Assembly (NCBI GenBank): GCA_039028695.1 | Contig: JBCCHN010000084.1 | Location: 1 to 22,147, forward strand | Reading direction: 5' to 3' | DNA length: 22,147 nucleotides | From: JANQKX01 sp039028695 | GTDB taxonomy: Bacteria > Pseudomonadota > Alphaproteobacteria > Kiloniellales > Kiloniellaceae | Part shown: piece after piece, positions 14,090-20,125 of the stretch | Numbering within the stretch: position 1 is the stretch's first letter | Layout: every line of letters begins with the position of its first letter | Translations under genes and position numbers: made by a program | The notes under the pieces: generated by a model | What the model was told of the DNA's origin: nothing | What the model saw: the letters and a program-made list of their open reading frames with translations, nothing else | The model's database searches: none

Positions 14090-14764
14090 ATGGCGGACCT
14101 AAAACACTCGAACACAACAGTGAAGCGCGAAGCGCTAACACTTGGAAGCTTGGCCAAGAATGCCGGTACTGCGAAGGGTGCCTATCGCGTCGCTTCGATT
14201 ATAGAAGCCACCCGCAGCCATATTTTGAGAAAAGGCCATGGGGCTGTCACGCTAGAAGCCGTGGCTGAGCTAGTCGGCATTAGGAAGGGCAACCTCCAAT
14301 ATTATTTTCCGACCAGATCGGACCTGTTGTGCGCGACATTTGCTGCTGAGATCGAGAGTCACTCCCAGGAGTGGATTGCCGCTAGGGACGCGCAAAATGA
14401 TGGCGCCCGTTCTCGCTTGAACCGTGTAGTTGCTTTTGAGTTAGAATCTAACCGTAATGCAGAGTTCATCGCGCAGGTTCGTGAACGATGGTCACTTGAG
14501 GAGCGTGACGAACGCGCTCGAGAACTGACTGAAAAGTGGTATGCATGGATCACAGAGAAATATGCAGAACTGATTGCCGGCATTCGGCCCGAGCTCAAGC
14601 ACGAACAGCGCCTTGAAATTGCGGCAGTGATCTATTCCTTGGTGGTAGGGTCGACTCCCTACTTCAGTAATGAGTTGTGGCGAAGTAACTACAAAACTGA
14701 GATTGATCGCACCATTATGAAGGCTATTGATGTCATTCTATCGGAACTTAGTCACGCATCCTAA
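14090..14764 (+). CDS. TetR/AcrR-family transcriptional regulator
   Basis: A protein of 224 residues from the ATG at 14090. An open extension back to a TTG at 14024 adds 22 residues of low-complexity sequence and has no better start signal; AGG precedes 14090. The N-terminal helix-turn-helix is RSHILRKGHGAVTLEAVAEL, VGIRKGNLQYYFPTRSDLL (about residues 42-80), the classic TetR form ending in the YYF signature. The C-terminal ligand domain is helical and unassigned (SLEERDERARELTEKWYAW and onward). It diverges from the Rieske-like oxygenase gene across ~190 bp holding two overlapping palindromes. The expected role is repression of the oxygenase/hydrolase unit, relieved by its substrate or a relative. 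Confidence 0.92.
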   Translation: MADLKHSNTTVKREALTLGSLAKNAGTAKGAYRVASIIEATRSHILRKGHGAVTLEAVAELVGIRKGNLQYYFPTRSDLLCATFAAEIESHSQEWIAARDAQNDGARSRLNRVVAFELESNRNAEFIAQVRERWSLEERDERARELTEKWYAWITEKYAELIAGIRPELKHEQRLEIAAVIYSLVVGSTPYFSNELWRSNYKTEIDRTIMKAIDVILSELSHAS

Positions 14765-15142
14765 TTCATAGTAAGGCGGCACTCCCTTCAGGCTAGGAAA
14801 TTTGATCGAAGGGTTTATGGCAGCTTTATCCCACGCTTTTGGAATTTACCCGAATTACCAAGAGTCATAAGCCGGAAAGCTGGGTTTTTCGCCTTTTACA
14901 GTCGTTCTGACGAAGTTTCTCGTTGATATGAGTGCTATCCGGCAGCGCAATCCACCCAGCAGCAAGCCGATACGGGTCCGAAAATTTGGTTATTCACCTG
15001 TCAGCACAGCCTCCATAGAACCGGTCACTTGGGCAGGATCTGACACTGAACTGAAGGACTACTAAAACAAATCAACATCAGCAATGCGGATAGCCTGCGT
15101 TATGCTGGTTCAGATGGACCGCAGGCGCAGGATACTCGAGTG
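14765..15142. other. Intergenic stretch with one copy of a dispersed repeat, no gene seen
   Basis: This 378-bp stretch has no convincing open frame on either strand. It holds one copy of the repeat described at 14853-14930. GCCTGCG (15093-15099) and CGCAGGC (15120-15126) could form a 7-bp stem with a long loop near the end of the leftward gene at 15143, but no T run follows. Confidence 0.5.
14853..14930 (+). repeat. Copy A of a ~77-bp dispersed repeat
   Basis: The stretch beginning AATTACCAAGAGTCATAAGC matches the copy at 18674-18750 closely over its first 26 bases (one mismatch, T/C). The match is looser after that, rejoining at TTCTCGTT near the end. This copy stands in non-coding DNA without transposase sequence. 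Confidence 0.6.
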
Positions 15143-15625
15143 TCATGCCGCAACACTGTTGCCAGTTGCAAACTCGTAGGACGTCGCAACAATTTTTTTC
15201 ACCAAATCTAATTCAGCATCATCGCGAGGAGAGAACACCATGATCAGTCCGGGTGGATAACGCCCGATCGTGACAAGGAAATGGTCTTCGCCCCAACCGG
15301 CAGCGATAACGTTTTTTGCATCCTCCGCTGTCAGTTTGACATGCATGCTGCCACTATCGGGATGCGGATGGATATGCGCAAACTCACGCCCGACCATGAA
15401 GGCATCGGGGTTGCAGTCGCACCCGTCGCGTAAAACAAGCGCCCGTGCACCCGGCACAGAAATCCCACTATGTTCATTGGTAACACTCGGCAGGGAGAAG
15501 CACCAATCATGCAGCTTGGCGATAACCTCGTCCGATCCATGATGCGTCAGCTGTGAATGGGGTATCCTTCGCGTGGTTTCGGGCTTTGGCCCAGTGCGTT
15601 TTGGCAAATCTAGTCTATCACTCAT
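15143..15625 (-). CDS. Luciferase-domain (DUF5519-like) protein of unknown function
   Basis: A 160-residue soluble protein. The conserved-looking core, GARALVL...AFMVGREFAHIHPHPDSGSMH...GWGEDHFL...PPGLIMVFSPRDDAEL, is the pattern I associate with the small bacterial family labelled luciferase domain/DUF5519. That assignment is from memory and tentative, and no activity is established for it here. The histidine-rich HIHPHPDSGSMH segment (about residues 85-96) is the most likely functional site. Start: ATG 15625 with GGAGG 7 nt upstream. It diverges from the LysR gene across 81 bp containing a LysR-type box, so it is the probable target of that regulator. Confidence 0.75.
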   Translation of the reverse strand: MSDRLDLPKRTGPKPETTRRIPHSQLTHHGSDEVIAKLHDWCFSLPSVTNEHSGISVPGARALVLRDGCDCNPDAFMVGREFAHIHPHPDSGSMHVKLTAEDAKNVIAAGWGEDHFLVTIGRYPPGLIMVFSPRDDAELDLVKKIVATSYEFATGNSVAA

Positions 15626-15687
15626 CGCTAAGCCTCCAATTGCTTGCCAATGATATGGATGATAAAATGCGCAAGTAAATTGTTGAA

Positions 15688-15702
15688 ATTCGCAAAATGA
15701 AT
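15688..15702. promoter_or_regulatory. LysR-type binding box ATTC-N7-GAAT
   Basis: ATTCGCAAAATGAAT is a perfect ATTC-N7-GAAT inverted repeat, the T-N11-A form typical of LysR-family sites. It lies just before the LysR start at 15707 and between the divergent genes, so it fits autoregulation and control of the gene at 15143-15625. Confidence 0.55.
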
Positions 15703-15706
15703 TTGC

Positions 15707-16615
15707 ATGAAAGCACAGAGATCACGCACAAATCAGAACCTCGAGTGGGCTGACATGCCCTATCTCCTGTCCGTCTGCGAGGCGGGAAGCCTGGCAGGTG
15801 CAGCCCGGATGTTGGGAGTGAATCACTCCACTGTCTTCCGTCGGATTGAGGCTGTTGAGGCCAGGTTGGGAGTCCGATTGTTTGAACGGCTGGCACGCGG
15901 CTACGTGATGACCCCCGCCGGCGAGCGTTACTATGAACGAGCCATTTTGCTCTGTGAGGGTATGGATCAGATAGAGCGTGAGTTGGGTGGGCAAGACTTG
16001 CGATTGGAGGGGCCACTGACTGTCACGACCACAGACTCATTATTGCATTGTCTCGCATCAGCATTCTCGACTTTTCAAATTGCACATCCAGATATCGAAT
16101 TACGCTTGCTCTCTGATGTTCGCGCGCTTGACCTGATGCAGCGCGACGCGGACATCGCCTTGCGACCGACGAGCACCCCGCCAGAACATTGGATAGGGCG
16201 CAAGCTGGCGCCTTTGTTCTTTGCGACATATGCACATCGGGACTATTGGAACGCTGCGAAGGATCTCGCGCCTAAGGATCTGAGATGGGTTATGCTCAGT
16301 GATGATTTGAACCAATCGCCGATGAGCCGGATCTCTCTACTCTGCAAACATCAGGAGGCGAAGGTCACCGTCTTAAACACAATGATGAGCGTGTTTGACT
16401 TGGTGTGCGCCGGCTATGGTATTGCCGCCATGCCTTGTTACCTGGGGGAAAAGGCCCCCGATTTGGTGCACATCCACGACCCGGATGGCAACGCCAATTG
16501 GGACCTCTGGCTCTTGGCGCATCCCGATGTGCGGCGCAGCGCGCGCGTGAACGCGTTCTATGAGTTCGCCACAACCCACATCACGGAGGATCTGTTGGGG
16601 ATGCCATACAAGTAG
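15707..16615 (+). CDS. LysR-family transcriptional regulator
   Basis: A 302-residue regulator. The N-terminal winged helix is LLSVCEAGSLAGAARMLGV, NHSTVFRRIEAVEARLGVRL, then FERLARGYVMTPAGERYY (about 19-73). The rest is the periplasmic-binding-protein-like effector domain, ending HPDVRRSARVNAFYEF. The form with NHSTVFRRI belongs to the subgroup usually beginning near WxDxxYLLxVxxAGS, which makes the ATG at 15707 a sensible start (10-15 residues before that point), though it lacks a clear Shine-Dalgarno. The genes downstream on the same strand are a glutathione transferase after ~107 bp and a binding protein; the divergent neighbour is the DUF5519-like gene. Likely targets are those neighbours. 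Confidence 0.9.
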   Translation: MKAQRSRTNQNLEWADMPYLLSVCEAGSLAGAARMLGVNHSTVFRRIEAVEARLGVRLFERLARGYVMTPAGERYYERAILLCEGMDQIERELGGQDLRLEGPLTVTTTDSLLHCLASAFSTFQIAHPDIELRLLSDVRALDLMQRDADIALRPTSTPPEHWIGRKLAPLFFATYAHRDYWNAAKDLAPKDLRWVMLSDDLNQSPMSRISLLCKHQEAKVTVLNTMMSVFDLVCAGYGIAAMPCYLGEKAPDLVHIHDPDGNANWDLWLLAHPDVRRSARVNAFYEFATTHITEDLLGMPYK

Positions 16616-16722
16616 GCGCCATGGTTCTGTGCTATTGCGCAAATTTGGCTTGCAAGCTTTGCTAGTTCTCTTTGCAAGAACACACACCAGCTTCTTTGGA
16701 AACCGATTTCCAGGGAAGCGAC

Positions 16723-17430
16723 ATGCAATGCAAGACCGATTGGCAGGCAAATTTTCCGATTACGGAAAAGTGGCCACCATCCCATCCCGATCGAATCCAG
16801 CTTTATTCTTTTGCTACGCCGAATGGGGTAAAAATTTCCATCGTGCTGGAAGAGCTAGAGCTGCCGTATGAGGTGCATCGCGTTCCGTTAAACGATGAGA
16901 CTGTGAAGAGCCCAGCGTTTCTGTCTCTCAGCCCAAACAACAAGATACCCGCGCTCATCGACCCCGATGGTCCGTTAGGGCGTCCTATTGGACTCTTCGA
17001 AAGTGCGGCGATCCTTGAGTATCTTGCAGACAAGGCCGGGCGCTTGCTCGGATCAAGCGAAGCGGAGAGGTATGAAATCCTGGCGTGGCTGATGTTTCAG
17101 ATCGGCAGCGTCGGACCGATGTTCGGACAGTTCGGTTTCTTCCATGTCTTTGGCGGCAAAGAGATCGAAGACCCACGCCCCCACGAACGATTTCTTGTAG
17201 AGGTTCAGAGATTGCTTGGAGTCATTGATCGGCGACTTACAGGCCGCGACTGGATTGTGGGCGACTACTCCATAGCCGACATCGCGCTTGGGCCTTGGCT
17301 GCAATGCATCGCCCGTTTCTACAAGGCCGAAGAGGTCACCGGGCTTAGCCAAATGCCACATGTAATTGACTATGTAGACCGGTTCAGTACGCGTCCCTCG
17401 GTCACCAAAGGTTGGTCGGCCTTGTCCTAG
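16723..17430 (+). CDS. Glutathione S-transferase family protein, Nu-class (YfcG/YghU-like)
   Basis: A 235-residue cytoplasmic protein from the ATG at 16723, preceded by AGGGAAG at ~7 nt; an upstream in-frame ATG at 16672 lacks such a signal. The N-terminal thioredoxin fold has SFATPNGVKISIVLEE (residues 29-44), where Thr-Pro-Asn is the signature of the Nu class that binds glutathione without a Tyr/Ser/Cys nucleophile. It is followed by NNKIPALIDPDG with the cis-proline and ESAAILEYLADK. The C-terminal helical domain ends with DWIVGDYSIADIALGPWL. Members act as glutathione-dependent disulfide-bond reductases or detoxifying enzymes. The binding-protein gene begins 51 bp later, probably in the same transcript. 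Confidence 0.9.
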   Translation: MQCKTDWQANFPITEKWPPSHPDRIQLYSFATPNGVKISIVLEELELPYEVHRVPLNDETVKSPAFLSLSPNNKIPALIDPDGPLGRPIGLFESAAILEYLADKAGRLLGSSEAERYEILAWLMFQIGSVGPMFGQFGFFHVFGGKEIEDPRPHERFLVEVQRLLGVIDRRLTGRDWIVGDYSIADIALGPWLQCIARFYKAEEVTGLSQMPHVIDYVDRFSTRPSVTKGWSALS

Positions 17431-17481
17431 ATTGCCCCCTCCTTCCAATCCCAAAAAGCACGCAAGAAAGGAGATCATCCC

Positions 17482-18585
17482 ATGACGGGAGTCCTCACAT
17501 TTGGAAAAACCATCGGCGCTGCCTTTGTCGCCTCTACCCTTTTTGCAACACCAGTTCTGGCCGTGGAGATCGAAACACGATCATTGGACGAGCTTTATGC
17601 CGCAGCCCTTGCAGAGGGTGGCGATTTTGTCCTGCGGGCCGGCGGCGATGAGCCGAATCAGATCGACTACTATCTCGATATGTTCAAAGCGCGGTTCCCC
17701 GAAATCAATGTGACACACAGTGTTGATGTCAGCATCAACCACGCCCCGCGTTTCGACAATGCGCGCTCCGCTGGCGGTGAAGAAAATATCCCCGATGTGA
17801 TTCAGTTCCAGACGCTGCATGATTTCAATTATTACACCGAACGCGGGCTTCTGGACGCCTACAGACCCGCGAATTGGGACAAGGTTTTTCCAGACCACAA
17901 AGACCCCCATGGGCATTGGACAGGTCTCTACGGCGTGACCTTCAGCAACTACGTCAATCTCGATCTCGTCGATCCCGAAAACCCGCCACGCGATGCTTTG
18001 GATTACCTGGACCCGGCGTTGAAGGGTCAGATCATCTTGACCTATCCGCATGACGACGATGCCGTGCTCTATCAATTCTGGAACCTCAAAGAGGCCTATG
18101 GCTGGGAATATCTCGAAAAACTGGTCGCGCAAGACCCCGTTTGGACGCGCGGAACAGCAATGCCTTATCACGCGGTGAATAATGGATGGTACGCGGCCAG
18201 TTTCACCACTTTTTGGGCGTTCGAGAATTTTCCTGGTTTAAACACGGCATTCATGTTTCCGGAAGAGGATTACTTCCTGACCTGGTTCCAGACAGCCGGC
18301 ATCCCAGCACAGGCTAAGAACAAAGCGGCGGCCAAGCTCTATCTAAACTGGATGCTGTCTGACGAGTTCCAAGGAAAATGGCTACAGTTCCCTGTTCGCA
18401 TGGATGTCGAAGCACCTGGTGATTATGGTTCAGTCCTGCGCCACAACACCTCGCCCGGCGACTTCCACCGCTGGATGCTCAAGCGTGAGCTTGTCGAGCG
18501 GTTCCGCGATCAGATGCGCCAGTTGATTGGCCCGGCGGATGGCCCTGAGGCGGTGGATTTGAACTATAGTACCAAGCCTGAGTAG
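17482..18585 (+). CDS. Extracellular solute-binding protein, AfuA/iron(III)-type, ABC transporter orphan
   Basis: A 367-residue periplasmic protein. Residues 1-27 form a signal peptide ending ATPVLA. The mature part matches the bacterial extracellular solute-binding families that include AfuA: LDELYAAALAEGGDFVLRAG, DEPNQIDYYLDMFKARFPEI, NIPDVIQFQTLHDF, GLYGVTFSNYVNLDLV, and the late PAQAKNKAAAKLYLNWMLSDEFQ. AAAGGAG precedes the ATG at ~8 nt. No permease or ATPase gene lies beside it: a terminator follows directly and a glutathione transferase precedes it. It must use a transporter encoded elsewhere, or be a sensor or relic. The ligand is unknown; iron, polyamine and phosphosugar ligands all occur in the family. 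Confidence 0.88.
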   Translation: MTGVLTFGKTIGAAFVASTLFATPVLAVEIETRSLDELYAAALAEGGDFVLRAGGDEPNQIDYYLDMFKARFPEINVTHSVDVSINHAPRFDNARSAGGEENIPDVIQFQTLHDFNYYTERGLLDAYRPANWDKVFPDHKDPHGHWTGLYGVTFSNYVNLDLVDPENPPRDALDYLDPALKGQIILTYPHDDDAVLYQFWNLKEAYGWEYLEKLVAQDPVWTRGTAMPYHAVNNGWYAASFTTFWAFENFPGLNTAFMFPEEDYFLTWFQTAGIPAQAKNKAAAKLYLNWMLSDEFQGKWLQFPVRMDVEAPGDYGSVLRHNTSPGDFHRWMLKRELVERFRDQMRQLIGPADGPEAVDLNYSTKPE

Positions 18586-18614
18586 TCTCTAGCATCGGCA
18601 GCATTTGCAAATGG

Positions 18615-18642
18615 CAACAGGCACCGTCGTCGGTGCCTGTTG
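18615..18642 (+). terminator. Rho-independent terminator after the solute-binding protein gene
   Basis: CAACAGGCACCG (18615-18626) and CGGTGCCTGTTG (18631-18642) form a perfect 12-bp stem with loop TCGT, followed by TATTTTGT. It starts 30 nt after the stop at 18585. Confidence 0.9.
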
Positions 18643-18655
18643 TATTTTGTGCGCG

Positions 18656-19312
18656 TCAGACCCCATTTCGGACAATTACCAAGAGCCATAAGCCGGAAAA
18701 CCCGGTTTTGGCGCTTGACCGGCGTTTTGCGGGTAATTCTCGTTTAGATGCGTCTCGACTGGCTGGGCTTTGAGGTCGGTCATCATGGCCCAACCCACGA
18801 TGCGGCGGCTGTAGGCATCCAAAACCACAGCAATCTATCAAAGACAGGTCAGCAAATAGGTCCAGGTCGGCTACCAACAGCCGGTTGGGGCCCTCGGCGG
18901 TTAAGTTGCGATCCACCAAGTCACGGGCCGGGCAATGGCGCTTGTCGGGCGTCGTGGTGCAGACAAAGCGCCGTCGGCTCACATCCCGCAAGCTATGAGC
19001 TTTCATCAAACGCTCAACCCGCTTGCGGCCAACCTTGACACCATTGTCAGCCAATTCAGCATGAATGCGCGGCGCCCCGTAGATCTCTTGGGAGGCTCGG
19101 TGGATCAATTTGATCTGGGCCACCAGCTCGGCATCGGAAAGACCGCGGGCGCTCGGTTCTCGGTCCTGATGAGCATAAAAGCCACTGCACGAGACGCCCA
19201 GTATCTTGGCTATCAGATGAATGGGATATAGGCGGCCCGGGCGGCCCAAGGCAATAATCTGATCCCTAAACTCCGCCGGGTACGGGTTCCTCGTTCTCGG
19301 CATGATGAACAT
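18656..19312 (-). pseudogene. IS3-family transposase remnant (OrfA start joined to OrfB fragment, frameshifted, truncated)
   Basis: The N-terminus PRTRNPYPAEFRDQIIALGR is the start of an IS3 OrfA. It then jumps directly to OrfB-type sequence (LIAKILGVSCSGFYAHQDRE, QEIYGAPRIHAELADNG, GRKRVERLMKAH), so the end of OrfA and start of OrfB are deleted. The integrase core begins as GPNRLLVADLD and then loses frame; the real continuation (AVVLDAYSRRIVGWAMMTDL) is readable in another frame around 18755-18830. The rest of the catalytic domain is missing and is replaced by copy B of the dispersed repeat. The open frame is accidental and no active enzyme is possible. The probable original start is the ATG at 19303, with GAGAGG about 9 nt upstream. 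Confidence 0.85.
18674..18750 (+). repeat. Copy B of the ~77-bp dispersed repeat, inside the IS relic
   Basis: It begins AATTACCAAGAGCCATAAGC and closes with GGGTAATTCTCGTTTAGATG, so AATTACC and GGTAATT stand as inverted ends around ~55 bp. An inner near-palindrome GGAAAACCCGGTTTTGG can fold. The related copy is at 14853-14930. It occupies the place where the transposase sequence stops. Confidence 0.6.
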
Positions 19313-19359
19313 CCTCTCCAGTGATAAGAAAATTGTCCATAAAAACGGGGGAGCTCCAA

Positions 19360-19452
19360 TTATGCCCCGACCCGAGCCATTTCAACTGCCAATGCCGCAC
19401 CTAGCCCACGACTGGCACCGGTAATTGCAAATTCTCGATGTGACATCTGCAT
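19360..19452 (-). pseudogene. Short-chain dehydrogenase/reductase, first 30 codons only
   Basis: Translated by hand from the ATG at 19452: MQMSHREFAITGASRGLG then AALAVEMARVGA and a TAA. TGASRGLG is the NAD(P)-binding TGxxxGxG motif of classical SDR enzymes, which are normally ~250 residues. AAGGGA sits about 8 nt before the ATG, so this was once a real gene start. The reading stops within 2 bp of the IS relic, and no SDR sequence resumes on its far side, where the terminator of the binding-protein gene lies. The rest was therefore deleted rather than merely interrupted. Confidence 0.75.
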
Positions 19453-20125
19453 GTTCTTCGTCCCTTTATCGTATGGCCTAATCGGCATCACGTTAGGATT
19501 TTAAGACCGCTTAACGGCAAAAGGGATTATTGCAAGATTACCCAGCACACATAAAGAGGTTCATTTTTCACGCTGTAATGATGGTGTAGGTTGATTCGAG
19601 AAAAGCGTCATGCCTGCAGAGCCTGACAAATTGGACGCCATGCCCTCAGTCGCTACACCTGCTAATGACGACCGATTGCGGCGTACTGGCTTGCTGTTTG
19701 GTAAATCACCTCGCCGGCTAGGATCCTTCCCTAGCCGGCATTATAAAAAGAAATTGTGGTGAGCCACACGTGTTAAGACTTTCGCGCTTAGTCCGCTTGG
19801 TAAGTCAGCCTATTTTCGATTTTGGAGGGCTTAGCCGTAGATCCAAGCAACATCGAATGGACAAAAATAGCCAAACACAAGCCGACGTCAGATACCTTAC
19901 CAATGCATCCGATATATTGACTTTATGTGTGCATCACATTGCCTGTTCGCCACAATGCCGATTCAATAATTATTAAGTTTTCACACAATCAATAGTTAAA
20001 AAAATTATATAATTCTCGACGATAAAACTAAGTAATAGTTTAACTTCTATCAATTATTTTTAACCATGGAATACTGACTGTTTAAGTGACTAACGAAGGC
20101 CGGGTTTTTTAGAAGAGAGGACAGG
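19453..20125. other. Long intergenic stretch before the chemotaxis gene
   Basis: About 670 bp, AT-rich toward the right. It contains the old upstream region of the SDR gene, TTAAG-ACCG-CTTAA (19501-19514), a strong hairpin at 19713-19739, and TATAAT at 20008-20013 without a good -35 partner. Open frames at 19610-19762 and 19770-19976 have no recognisable product and are not called. Confidence 0.5.
19713..19739. terminator. Stem-loop of unclear role
   Basis: GCCGGCTAGG (19713-19722) and CCTAGCCGGC (19730-19739) make a perfect 10-bp stem with a 7-nt loop. ATTATAAAAAG follows on the + strand instead of a clean T run, so it is at best a weak terminator. No called gene ends just before it on either strand. 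Confidence 0.4.

Larger units (their letters stand above)
18650..19358 (-). mobile_element. Decayed IS3-family insertion sequence
   Basis: A transposase remnant is bounded by imperfect inverted ends. Read inward, the left end (minus strand from 19358) and the right end (plus strand from 18650) both start TG, share scattered bases with a C-rich then T-rich stretch, and both reach GGACAATT at positions 21-28. No direct target duplication is obvious. The element is too short for an intact IS3-type element (usually well over 1 kb), so it is an internally deleted relic. Exact ends are approximate. Confidence 0.65.

Noticed and set aside
17581..18171. 196-codon minus-strand frame opposite the solute-binding protein gene
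   Set aside because: Shadow of a clearly recognised gene with signal peptide and ribosome site; the antisense product has no family features.
19493..19514. TTAGGATTTTAAG word resembling the TetR operator half at 13971
   Set aside because: The second half of the palindrome is not conserved; the likeness is limited to TTAGG-N-TTTTA and may be chance.
19610..19762. 50-codon frame beginning MPAEPDKLDAM
   Set aside because: It runs through the 19713-19739 stem-loop, has no convincing ribosome binding site, and resembles nothing I know.
19770..19976. 68-codon frame in the intergenic stretch
   Set aside because: AT-rich composition drift, no ribosome site and no motif.
19997..20025. Possible flagellar sigma-28 promoter (TAAA ... 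GACGATAA) before the chemotaxis gene
   Set aside because: The spacing is about 17 bp where 15 is expected and the GCC of the -10 box is not matched; too weak to report as a feature.
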